From positions 54,802 to 118,801 of the forward strand of contig VBWA01000017.1 in assembly GCA_006218025.1 (NCBI GenBank): a stretch of 64,000 nucleotides of DNA. The letters are read 5' to 3'. The notes beneath the pieces are model-generated. The model made no database searches. It had not been told where the DNA came from and was given only the letters and a program-made list of their open reading frames with translations. Position numbers and translations under genes: made by a program. The DNA comes from Rhodocyclaceae bacterium (GTDB lineage: Bacteria; Pseudomonadota; Gammaproteobacteria; Burkholderiales; Rhodocyclaceae). The stretch's first letter is position 1; every line of letters begins with the position of its first letter. Positions 9,973 to 17,901 of the stretch are shown here, one piece after another.

Positions 9973-10425
9973 TCAGGGGTTGTGCACCGCGCGCAGCACA
10001 GTCTGCGTTTCGTCGTGACGCACGCGGTTGGTGAACCACCAGATTCCCGCTTTCTTGATGGTCCAGTCGGCTTCCGTGCCGGCCAGCAGCAGCGAGGCCA
10101 GTCGTCCCAGCGCCGGTTGATGGCTGACCAGGATGATCGCGCCGGCGTGATCCGGCCAGTCCACCGCCCCGAGCAGGTCGGCAGTGCTGGCGCCGACGCC
10201 GAGTTGCGTCTTGACCTTGAACGGCAGACCGAGCGTCTGCGCGGTTTGCATCGCGCGCCGGGCGGGACTGGAAAGCACGAGGGTATCGCGCAACGGCTGT
10301 TGGCGGAGCCATTCGGCCATCTGCTGTGCGTGTCTGAGTCCTTCCGCAGTGAGTTCCCGGTCGGCGTCGGCGATCGGGCCGCTGCCTTCTTTGGCTTCGC
10401 CATGACGCCAGAGAATCAAGTCCAC
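9973..10425 (-). CDS. sixA: Phosphohistidine phosphatase SixA
   Basis: 150 residues of the histidine phosphatase superfamily. The RHG signature is LILWRHGEAKEG at residues 3-14, the second catalytic region is LVLSSPARRAMQTA, and the late histidine is in ILVSHQPALGRL. SixA dephosphorylates HPt-domain phosphohistidine and PTSNtr components. The catalytic set looks intact. It lies 82 bp upstream of the phoX-like gene, and a Pho-box-like direct repeat lies 44 bp before its start, so the pair may be phosphate-regulated (inference). Confidence 0.9.
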   Translation of the reverse strand: MDLILWRHGEAKEGSGPIADADRELTAEGLRHAQQMAEWLRQQPLRDTLVLSSPARRAMQTAQTLGLPFKVKTQLGVGASTADLLGAVDWPDHAGAIILVSHQPALGRLASLLLAGTEADWTIKKAGIWWFTNRVRHDETQTVLRAVHNP

Positions 10426-10468
10426 ATTGCGCTCCGCATGAATGAGGCCGGCAGACTACCGCACGGCT

Positions 10469-10486
10469 GTGACACAGGCATTACAG
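10469..10486 (-). promoter_or_regulatory. Pho-box-like direct repeat upstream of sixA
   Basis: On the minus strand, CTGTAAT-4 nt-GTGTCAC: two 7-mers at 11-bp spacing, the layout PhoB recognises. It sits between the EAL gene stop and the sixA start and points toward sixA-phoX. Confidence 0.5.
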
Positions 10487-10510
10487 CGCGAGTGGCGAGC
10501 GTGAGGCCGG

Positions 10511-12142
10511 TTACATCTCGCGGCAGGGAGGCAGGGCGACAGGGGTCGGCGCTGGCGACACGGCATCCGGAGCCGCATCGGTGTCTTGCAAGGGGCCACG
10601 GACCTGATATTGGCGTCGCTCGACGAACAGCGCGCTGCCGGGAATTCGCTTGGCCTCCTTCTTTGCTTCGCTGAGGGCGTCGAACTCACCGATCACGCGC
10701 CGCAGCCGCGTTTCCCAGTCGCGGCCTTGCAGCAGCACGATGAAGTCGTCGCCGCCGACATGACCGACGAAATTCTCGTGATGGGCAGCCGCTTCCGCAA
10801 GCCGCGCGCCGCGCTCCGCGTCGATCCGGCGATCCATCTGCTCGTTGATCGGCACGTTGCCGGGAAGCTGGGTCAGCGGGTTGGCATGGCGCGCGGCGCG
10901 AATCTGCATGTCGGTGATGATCGCCATCAGTTCGCGCGGAAGGCCGATGCCGCGATAGCGGCCCTGCCGGGTGATGACGAAGCTGTCGCAGACCTCCGTG
11001 CCGCGCAGGCTGCCGATGGTCTGGGCAACTTCCTGGACACTTTGTGCTTCGTCGAATACCAGAGGCCGGTCCATGACCATGGTGCAGGGACGCTTGCCAT
11101 AGAGCTCGCGGCGAAACGGGCGGGCAAAGCGGTCGATCAGCGCACTGCGCGTGATCATCCCCACCGGCTGGCCTTTGGCGACCACCGGCACGATGTTGAG
11201 CGCGGGTTGATGTTCGAAGATGCGGTACACGTTGTCGTTGTCGGTATCGGGAGAAACAAACGGCACCTCGTGCAGCAGCTGGTCGATGCGCGGCATGCGC
11301 AGTTGGGATCTGGGGCGCGACGGTAGCACCAGAATGCCGTCGTTCGCCGCCGCCGGGTGGGCGCTGTGTGACATGGGGGGAATGACGCGGCCTGGTCGGG
11401 CGATGCCGAAGCCCTGCAGGTAGGGGATGCCGAGGTCGCGCAGCACCGCGAGTTGCGCGCCGGTTTCCACGCCTTCGGCAATCAGGGCGCTGCCGCAGGC
11501 ATCGGCAATCTCATGCATGGCGCGCACGAAATGCAGCTTGAGCGGATCCGTGTCGATACCGGACACAAAGTGGTGGTCGATCTTGACGAACTCCGGGCGC
11601 ACCTCGGACCACATGCGAAGATTGGAGAAGCCTTCGCCCATGTCGTCCATGGCGATCTGGATGCCGATCCGGCGAAAATCCTGGAGCGTTTCCTGCAGAT
11701 CGGAGAAATCGGTCACCGACTCGTTTTCGGTCAACTCGATGACGATGCGCGACGGCGGCACACCGAGTCGCAGGAGATCCTGACGCACCGCTACCAGGCG
11801 TTTGCGGCTGGCGTGCAGGCAGCCGATGCTCATGTTCACAAAGAGTCGCAGTGCGCAGTGCTGCTCGGCGAACTGCAGGATGGCGGTTTCCACCGCAAGC
11901 CATTCGAGTTCGTGCGTCCATCGCTCGCAAGCCGCGGCGGCGAACAAGGCAGCCGGCGTATGCAGCGCCGAATTCTCAGGGCCGCGGAGCAGCGCTTCGC
12001 AAGCGAACTGGCGCCCCTGACGGACATCGAGGATGGGTTGGTACACCGCATGCAAACCGCGATCGTCCATCAGGCGCCGCAGCGCGCTACTGTGCGGGCT
12101 GGCGTCTGCGGCGACCTCATCGCCTTGACTGTATATGTTCAT
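10511..12142 (-). CDS. EAL-CBS protein with a degenerate GGDEF domain (cyclic-di-GMP family)
   Basis: 543 residues. EAL domain ~25-250: EALLRG, NMSIG, IVIELTENES, AMDDMGEGFSNL, VKIDHHFV, LIAEGVETGAQL and YLQGFGIARP. A CBS pair covers ~275-410. The C-terminal GGDEF module begins normally (NPLTQLPGNVPI) and keeps the signature GGDDF. Compared with the family as I recall it, it lacks the metal-binding strand (xxDLDxFKxxND) and a later stretch before AKKEAKRIPG, so it is roughly 75-80 residues short. Phosphodiesterase activity is plausible; diguanylate cyclase activity looks lost. Soluble, with no signal peptide. A copy of the 22-bp motif lies in its 3' end. Confidence 0.88.
   Translation of the reverse strand: MNIYSQGDEVAADASPHSSALRRLMDDRGLHAVYQPILDVRQGRQFACEALLRGPENSALHTPAALFAAAACERWTHELEWLAVETAILQFAEQHCALRLFVNMSIGCLHASRKRLVAVRQDLLRLGVPPSRIVIELTENESVTDFSDLQETLQDFRRIGIQIAMDDMGEGFSNLRMWSEVRPEFVKIDHHFVSGIDTDPLKLHFVRAMHEIADACGSALIAEGVETGAQLAVLRDLGIPYLQGFGIARPGRVIPPMSHSAHPAAANDGILVLPSRPRSQLRMPRIDQLLHEVPFVSPDTDNDNVYRIFEHQPALNIVPVVAKGQPVGMITRSALIDRFARPFRRELYGKRPCTMVMDRPLVFDEAQSVQEVAQTIGSLRGTEVCDSFVITRQGRYRGIGLPRELMAIITDMQIRAARHANPLTQLPGNVPINEQMDRRIDAERGARLAEAAAHHENFVGHVGGDDFIVLLQGRDWETRLRRVIGEFDALSEAKKEAKRIPGSALFVERRQYQVRGPLQDTDAAPDAVSPAPTPVALPPCREM
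10544..10565 (+). repeat. 22-bp interspersed motif, copy 2
   Basis: GGTCGGCGCTGG followed by CGACACGGCA: two end mismatches to the consensus. It lies in the 3' end of the minus-strand EAL gene (antisense to it, frame encoding DAVSPAPT). Confidence 0.65.
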
Positions 12143-12195
12143 GGTGTCTTGGCTTTTTTCCGGTTGCTGCGCATGACGTCGACTAGGCCGGCGCT

Positions 12196-12321
12196 TCAGC
12201 TTTCATGCGGGCGGCCGGGCCGGCTCCAGCGGGAACGCAGCAGGGCCAGAAGCTCGATCACGCCCCAGAGCAGTGTGCTGCCGAGGGCCAGCGCGGGATG
12301 GGTGATGAGGCGTCGCATCAT
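12196..12321 (-). CDS. Small single-TM protein (41 aa), hypothetical
   Basis: Short ORF beginning MMRRLITH, with one hydrophobic stretch (PALALGSTLLWGVIELLALL) and a basic tail. It lies in the 460-bp interval between the EAL gene and the divergent M14 peptidase gene. No good ribosome-binding site is seen, but the membrane-like composition and its position after another small ORF make it plausible. Function unknown. Confidence 0.35.
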   Translation of the reverse strand: MMRRLITHPALALGSTLLWGVIELLALLRSRWSRPGRPHES

Positions 12322-12363
12322 GAATGCCGGTTTGTTGGGATTGGGGAAAGGCCAGGCACGGGC

Positions 12364-12453
12364 TCAGAAATCGTCCAGCAGCCAGATCACCACCCACTGG
12401 TCGTCGAACATGCGGTCGATGTCGCTGAAGAGTCTGTCGATCAGGGCTTGCAT
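12364..12453 (-). CDS. Small acidic protein (29 aa), hypothetical
   Basis: 29-residue ORF rich in Asp and aromatic residues (MQALIDRLFSDIDRMFDDQW, then VVIWLLDDF). It has a clear AGGAAGG ribosome-binding site ~8 nt before the ATG, which distinguishes it from random ORFs nearby. It could be co-transcribed with the 41-aa ORF downstream. Function unknown. Confidence 0.4.
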   Translation of the reverse strand: MQALIDRLFSDIDRMFDDQWVVIWLLDDF

Positions 12454-12602
12454 GGCGGGTTCCCTTCCTGGTTGTGGCGGCAACCCGCAACATAGGCGAC
12501 GTGTGTTGCAGATAGTTGTCAACTGCATGACAAATCGTGCAAACCCAACCAAATCGGGGCAGGCACGGAATATTCCGCGAGCGCTTGCGTTATCCTCTTG
12601 CC

Positions 12603-13628
12603 ATGACGCATGCTGGCATTCACGAACTCGACGAGCTGGAGCAGATTGTCGCGGCGGGCGGCACCGGCCTTGAGGCGCGAACCCTCTGCGACATCCCTTG
12701 CGGCGACCGGAGTCTGCCGTTGCGCACGATCGCATTGGGCAACCCCGATCCCGCGGTGCCGGCGATCGGCATCTTCGGCGGCGTCCACGGACTGGAAAGA
12801 ATCGGCGCCCAGGTGGTCATCGCCTTTCTGCAAAGCATCGTCAGCCGGCTGCGCTGGGACAGCACCCTGCAGCGCCAGCTGGAAGGCATCCGTCTGGTCT
12901 TCGTGCCCGTGGTCAATCCCGGGGGCATGTGGCGGCGCACGCGTGCCAATCCGAACGGCGTCGACCTGATGCGCAATGCACCGCTGGAGGCACGGGAGAA
13001 GGCGCCCTTCCTGGTTGGCGGGCATCGTCTCAGTCCGCGCCTGCCGTGGTACCGCGGGCCCGTCGCCGGGCCGCTCGAGGCTGAAGCCGCCGCTGTATGC
13101 CATCTGGTTGACGACGAGTTGCTCAGCCATCGCTTCAGCATGGTCGTTGATTGCCATTCCGGCTTCGGTGTCACCGACCGCATATGGTTTCCCTACGCAC
13201 ACACCGCGTCGCCGATTCCCCATCTGGCCGAAATGCATGCGCTGCTGGAAATTCTCGACCAGACGCACCGGCATCATCGCTACGTGTTCGAACCGCAGAG
13301 CCGGCAATACCTGGCGCACGGCGACCTGTGGGACTACCTTTATCTGCGCAGCCTGGAGCGGGCCGAACGCGTGTTCCTGCCGCTGACGCTCGAAATGGGT
13401 TCCTGGCTGTGGGTGAAGAAGAACCCGCGGCAACTGTTTTCGCGGCACGGAATCTTCAATCCGCTGATCGAGCATCGCCGGCAGCGGGTACTTCGGCGTC
13501 ATTTGCAATGGCTTGATTTCATGACCCGCGCGGCCAGCGGCCACGCCCTGTGGCTGCCGGCCGGCGAAGCGCGCGAGACTCACCGCAGGCGCGCCATGCA
13601 GCGCTGGTATGGCGGACCGCCGCCGTGA
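12603..13628 (+). CDS. M14-family zinc carboxypeptidase-like protein
   Basis: 341 residues from the ATG at 12603; an upstream ATG at 12537 would add 22 poorly conserved residues. Zinc-ligand pattern: GGVHGLERIG (HxxE) near residue 60, a third His in VVDCHSGFG (~residue 180), substrate-type NPNGVDLMRN, and the late catalytic Glu in PLTLEMGSW. This matches M14 peptidases of the succinylglutamate desuccinylase/DUF2817-like branch. Substrate unknown. No signal peptide, so probably cytoplasmic. Its stop overlaps the GTG start of the next gene. Confidence 0.8.
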   Translation: MTHAGIHELDELEQIVAAGGTGLEARTLCDIPCGDRSLPLRTIALGNPDPAVPAIGIFGGVHGLERIGAQVVIAFLQSIVSRLRWDSTLQRQLEGIRLVFVPVVNPGGMWRRTRANPNGVDLMRNAPLEAREKAPFLVGGHRLSPRLPWYRGPVAGPLEAEAAAVCHLVDDELLSHRFSMVVDCHSGFGVTDRIWFPYAHTASPIPHLAEMHALLEILDQTHRHHRYVFEPQSRQYLAHGDLWDYLYLRSLERAERVFLPLTLEMGSWLWVKKNPRQLFSRHGIFNPLIEHRRQRVLRRHLQWLDFMTRAASGHALWLPAGEARETHRRRAMQRWYGGPPP

Positions 13629-14389
13629 CCACCTGGGTATTGCTGCGCGGACTGACGCGCGAATCGCGCCATTGGGGCACGTTTCCGCAGCATCTCGGTG
13701 AGGCTTTCGACGGTGCGCGGGTGATCTGCATCGATCTGCCCGGCAACGGCAAGCTCAACCATCTGGCGAGTCCGTGCAGTGTCGAAGCCATGGCGGACTA
13801 TTGTCATGCCGAACTCTCAAATCGCGGAATCGTGTCGCCCTGTCGGGTGCTGGCGATGTCGCTGGGTGCCATGGTGGCCGTCGCCTGGGCCGACAAGTAT
13901 CCCGACGACATCGCCGCAGCGGTGCTGATCAGCACCAGCCTGAAGCCGTTCAGCCCGTTCTATCGACGCCTGCGACCGGCCAACTACCCGCGTCTGCTGC
14001 GCCTGTTCGGCCCGAAATCGAGCGACCGGGAACTGGAGACGGCGATTCTGGAGACCACCACCCGGCTGGTACCCGATCCGCTCTTGGTAATCGAACAATG
14101 GCTGCAATGGCGCCGCGAAAACCCCGTGTCGCCGCGCAATGCCCTGTCGCAACTGCTGGCGGCGGCGCGCTACCGCGCGCCGCGCAAGCGGCCGCTCGAG
14201 CGCGTGCTGCTGCTCGCGGGCGCGCGCGACGCGCTGGTCGATCCGCGCTGCTCGCTACAACTGGCCGCCGCTTGGGAGGCGCGGATCGCAGTCCATTCCG
14301 AGGCGGGACACGATCTGCCGCTCGACGACGAAGCGTGGGTGCTGGCGCAGATCGAGCGCTGGCTTGGGCGCACCGAAGCGGAACGCTGA
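13625..14389 (+). CDS. Alpha/beta-fold hydrolase
   Basis: 254 residues from the GTG at 13625, which overlaps the upstream stop as GTGA. The fold is clear: TWVLLRGLTRESRHWGTF, the oxyanion-strand region ICIDLPGNGKL, nucleophile elbow VLAMSLGAMVA (AxSxG rather than GxSxG), acid region LLLAGARDALVD and the catalytic His in SEAGHDLPLDD. Likely an esterase or lipase-like enzyme. The substrate cannot be told. The coupling with the M14 peptidase suggests related roles (inference). Confidence 0.8.
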   Translation: MTTWVLLRGLTRESRHWGTFPQHLGEAFDGARVICIDLPGNGKLNHLASPCSVEAMADYCHAELSNRGIVSPCRVLAMSLGAMVAVAWADKYPDDIAAAVLISTSLKPFSPFYRRLRPANYPRLLRLFGPKSSDRELETAILETTTRLVPDPLLVIEQWLQWRRENPVSPRNALSQLLAAARYRAPRKRPLERVLLLAGARDALVDPRCSLQLAAAWEARIAVHSEAGHDLPLDDEAWVLAQIERWLGRTEAER

Positions 14390-14556
14390 ACGGATTTCCG
14401 GTCCGCCATCGGCGGTCCTCCGGGCTTTGCCAGGCCGCTGCTTCGACTGGTCGTGACAGCCGGCGGGGCTGCTCGTCATGGCTTCGGTGGTTGGCGCGCT
14501 GTTCCTGTCCGAGACGCGCAACGTGCCGCTGGACCGCTGGCCTCCCATTGTGGAGA

Positions 14557-15459
14557 CTACCGCGGCCGGACCGGCTCCAGCCCGTGCGCCCGATAGATCT
14601 GCGCGACGGTTTCGGTCGCAAGAAAATCGAGCAGCGCAGTGCCCCACGCGCCACCATCGCCAACCAGCCCGCAGTCGGCGCGACCGATCTCCTTCTCCCC
14701 GTCTTGTATCCAGGCCGCCGGTTGCACGAAATCGAAAAGCTCAGGGAAGATGCGCCGGTAACGCAGCGCGAGATGATAAAAGACGACGGCGACATCGGCT
14801 TGATTGTCGGCCAATGCCTGGGGCGCCTCGCGGTGATGAATCGACCCGCCGTAGATCAGCCTGGCGGGATCGGGCTGCCCAGGCGCATGCTCGAGAAACC
14901 CCAGCGTCACGCCCTCCACCGTCGCGAGACGGTGCAACGCGCCAAGGTATGTTTCGTAGCTGACTCTTTCGGTCCGCGGATTGGACATGAACAGTCTCAC
15001 GTCGTCGCGCAGCAGGTCGACCGCGCCGAAAACCCTCTTCGGATTTCCCTTCCTTACCAGTAAAGCCGCACCGCGGCTGCGCATGAAGGGGCGATAGGCA
15101 GCCATGTGTCCGGCAGCCACCGCCTGGGCCAGCACCGGGGGTGGACCGATCATGACGTGAGGCTTGACCGCAAGGCGCAGATTGCCAACGTCGAGATGGC
15201 CGGCGCACAGCAACTGCAGCGCCACGCGCGGCGGCGTGGTGCTGTAGAAGACGTCTTCCACGGCGGGATTTTCCGCCAGAAAAGCCGCCAGCACTTCGCA
15301 CAGGGCCATGTGGTGATTGCCGTCGGACAACACCACCAGCCGCGCGCGCAGCGGATCACCGTGAAAGTCCAGGCAAACGTTCGATCCTGGCTGGACCAAC
15401 CGTGCTTCGCCGCCATCGGTCTGGCCCGCGGTCTCGTCCGGCCAGTTAAGGCTAGCCAT
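14557..15459 (-). CDS. Periplasmic-binding-protein-like domain protein (solute-binding)
   Basis: 300 residues. After a short N-terminal stretch (~30 residues, no convincing signal peptide) it follows the type II solute-binding fold seen in ModA/PstS-like proteins: ARLVVLSDGNHHMALCEVLAAF, VRKGNPKRVFGAVDLLRDDVRLFMSNPRTE, YGGSIHHREAPQALADNQADVAVVFYHLALRYR. No permease genes accompany it. It could be a cytoplasmic sensor or an orphan binding protein. It is 21 bp downstream of the DUF3604-like gene on the same strand. Confidence 0.6.
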   Translation of the reverse strand: MASLNWPDETAGQTDGGEARLVQPGSNVCLDFHGDPLRARLVVLSDGNHHMALCEVLAAFLAENPAVEDVFYSTTPPRVALQLLCAGHLDVGNLRLAVKPHVMIGPPPVLAQAVAAGHMAAYRPFMRSRGAALLVRKGNPKRVFGAVDLLRDDVRLFMSNPRTERVSYETYLGALHRLATVEGVTLGFLEHAPGQPDPARLIYGGSIHHREAPQALADNQADVAVVFYHLALRYRRIFPELFDFVQPAAWIQDGEKEIGRADCGLVGDGGAWGTALLDFLATETVAQIYRAHGLEPVRPR

Positions 15460-15480
15460 GACCGGTGATGACGCTCGCGG

Positions 15481-17865
15481 TCAGGTGAAGGTGGGGAACA
15501 AGGCCGAAGTCCATACCTTCGCATCATCGATCTGCCGGCCAAATAAGTAAACCGGGCGATGGCCGTGCGGGCCGTTGTGCGCATCGATGTCGAGCGTGCC
15601 GCTGACCTCGCGTGGTGCCGGTGCATCGCTCATGCGTTCGAAAGCGAGGAACATCTCCACGCCCGGCAGGTCGCGCCTCATGCGCGCCGCTGCGAGCAGC
15701 TCGGCGCCGGTGATTTCCCACGCGAATGTCGGGCAATGCACGAAGGGATTGCCCTTCAGCGGATCGCCGACCTTTACGTAACCGTCGATGGTGCCTTCGA
15801 CGCGAATCCTGGCCGTGGCCAAGTGCGACACGTCCAGCTCGATCGCATCCACATCGCCATAAGTGTCGCTCCTGAAGCCGACGGTGGTGGCGGACTCGCG
15901 CCAGCAGGTCTCTTCGATATGCTCGAAGCCGCGCCCGGCGAAGTCGTTGATCACGGCGTTGGTGATGGTGACCTTGCCCTTCCACGCGGCCCAGCGGTAA
16001 CGGTCTTTGACCCGCGCGCCGCCCCAGCGAAAGCGGATCTTGCGGTCCGAGTAGCCGAGTTCCTGTTGCAAGTCGCGACGCCAGATTTCGCCCGTGTGAT
16101 CGAAGGCCACGATCTCGTCCCAGCCGGCATCGCCGAGGAATCGGTAGTCGATGGTGGCCGGCCCCTTGTGCTCGAATTCGTCGCCCATGATGTGCTCGCC
16201 GACGCGGATCAGGCCATAGCTGCGTTCGCCGGTCGAAGCGAAGGTGTGGCGCGCCCGCAGCGCCTTGGCGATGGCCTTGCGCGACAATTCCGGCGCGATC
16301 ACGCCGGACATGCCGCCCTTGGTGCCGAACACGGCTGTACCCGGCACGCCGCCGCCGCAGCGGCCGCGGTGCTCGTCGCCGGCCATCGAGGCGCCGATCT
16401 TGTAGCCGCGCACCATCGCTTCCTGGTAGAGCCAGCCGAAGTGTCCCCAGCTTGAACCGATCTCGATCAGTCGTTCGAGCTTGGGATAGTGCCAGTCGAG
16501 AATGCAGCGACGGCCACCCACATGCGGAATAAGCAAATGCCCCTCCGGATCATGGGCGTAGGCGGCCCACAGTTCTTCGAGCGGCCAGGCGCCGGGCTCG
16601 ACGCCGCCGCCCTTCATTTCTTCGTTCCACTCCACCGAGCGCACGTGCTCGCCTGTCTTGAGATAAGGGAACTCCGGCTCGTCGTCGTGGAGGAAAACCA
16701 CATTGTGGTCGCCGCCGGCGCAGCTCGATCCGCACCACTCGGTGCCGGGATAGGCGACGAAGCTGCCGTCCTTCGTAATTTCGCGTATCAGTTCGACCGT
16801 CTTCTTCCATTTCTCGGTGGTGATGTTGAAGTCGTTGTGGGCGAAAGCGAGGATGTCCAGACCGCTCACGTCGCGGCCGTAGGTCAGGTTGTAGGAGGTC
16901 GAGTTGGTGCCGATGGTGTCCTCCGAATGAACGTGGAGGTCGCAGTAATAGATGCGCGGCATGGCAAGCGCCTGGTCGACGGTGACATAGAAACTCTGGG
17001 ATTTGACCCAGGGATGCTCCGGCAGACTGGCGGTGATGATCAACTCGCCTGCATTCTTGCTCGGCAGGTCTTCCAGCAGGAGCACGGCCCAGCCTTTTTC
17101 CGACAGACGCGTTTCCTTGTCATACACCGGCTTGCCATTCAGCGTGGCCCTGATGCTGACCTTGTCGCCACGGTTCCAGCAGGTGTTGCCCCATTGGTCT
17201 TCGCTGCGCAGACGCAGGGGAAACTTCTCCCCGGCGCGAACAATGCGCGAGCCGCCCCACATCAATTGCGCCGGCGCGCCGGCCTTGATGTCGATCACCA
17301 GGTCTTCGCCGATGGAGGCAAAGCGCGAGGTTCCGAGCGGATCGACATAGCAGCGGATGCGGAAGAATTCTTCGACAAACGTTTGTACGCGGGTGCCGGC
17401 GCCGCCGAAACGGCGGTCGCCGAGGCGGATGATGATGTGGTCGCCGGCTTTCAGATAGCCGTCATAGGTATCGACGATCACCGCTTTCTGGAAGGGCCGC
17501 TCATGGCCTTTCTGATCGAAACGCACGCTGAGCTTCTGCACCGTGGCAGGGCTTTGCCCTGGGACGGTCGGCGCGGCGTGATATTCAGCGGAAATGTAAT
17601 TCGCCCCGCCCGGATCGGCTGTCTGGAACAGCGCCCAGTCGGAATAGAAACGAAAGGTCGCCTTGAACCAGGAGCCGTCGGCCATGCCCGAAGCGCCCAG
17701 CTCGTAATCGATGATGATTTCCTGCCACGAGCCTGCTTCCATTTGCTCGATATTGCAACTGACCTTGCCCAGGAAGGGCATGTCCTTGGTGACTTGATAA
17801 AGGGTGGGGGGGGCGGTGTAGTCGCCGAGTCTTGTTTTCAACTCGGCATTGGTCATTTTTTTCAT
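15481..17865 (-). CDS. DUF3604-like PHP-type metal-dependent protein
   Basis: 794 residues. An N-terminal beta-rich half (~1-300) is followed by a PHP-like metal-binding core: YYCDLHVHSEDTIGTNSTSYN, LAFAHNDFNITTEKW, YPGTEWCGSSCAGGDHNVVFL, LLIPHVGGRRC and SMAGDEHRGRCGGG. A C-terminal beta domain follows. This is the DUF3604 pattern, a family with a likely hydrolase or phosphoesterase active site but no firm function. No signal peptide. It heads a minus-strand stretch with the solute-binding protein and follows chrA. Confidence 0.7.
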   Translation of the reverse strand: MKKMTNAELKTRLGDYTAPPTLYQVTKDMPFLGKVSCNIEQMEAGSWQEIIIDYELGASGMADGSWFKATFRFYSDWALFQTADPGGANYISAEYHAAPTVPGQSPATVQKLSVRFDQKGHERPFQKAVIVDTYDGYLKAGDHIIIRLGDRRFGGAGTRVQTFVEEFFRIRCYVDPLGTSRFASIGEDLVIDIKAGAPAQLMWGGSRIVRAGEKFPLRLRSEDQWGNTCWNRGDKVSIRATLNGKPVYDKETRLSEKGWAVLLLEDLPSKNAGELIITASLPEHPWVKSQSFYVTVDQALAMPRIYYCDLHVHSEDTIGTNSTSYNLTYGRDVSGLDILAFAHNDFNITTEKWKKTVELIREITKDGSFVAYPGTEWCGSSCAGGDHNVVFLHDDEPEFPYLKTGEHVRSVEWNEEMKGGGVEPGAWPLEELWAAYAHDPEGHLLIPHVGGRRCILDWHYPKLERLIEIGSSWGHFGWLYQEAMVRGYKIGASMAGDEHRGRCGGGVPGTAVFGTKGGMSGVIAPELSRKAIAKALRARHTFASTGERSYGLIRVGEHIMGDEFEHKGPATIDYRFLGDAGWDEIVAFDHTGEIWRRDLQQELGYSDRKIRFRWGGARVKDRYRWAAWKGKVTITNAVINDFAGRGFEHIEETCWRESATTVGFRSDTYGDVDAIELDVSHLATARIRVEGTIDGYVKVGDPLKGNPFVHCPTFAWEITGAELLAAARMRRDLPGVEMFLAFERMSDAPAPREVSGTLDIDAHNGPHGHRPVYLFGRQIDDAKVWTSALFPTFT

Positions 17866-17901
17866 GGGTTCAACAGTCTCCGAAACAAAACAATAAAATC
17901 G

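Noticed and set aside
9890..10403. N-terminal extension of the PhoX-like ORF to 10403
   Set aside because: It overlaps sixA completely, is Arg/Ser/Pro-rich noise, and the signal peptide with ribosome-binding site at 9890 gives a clear start.
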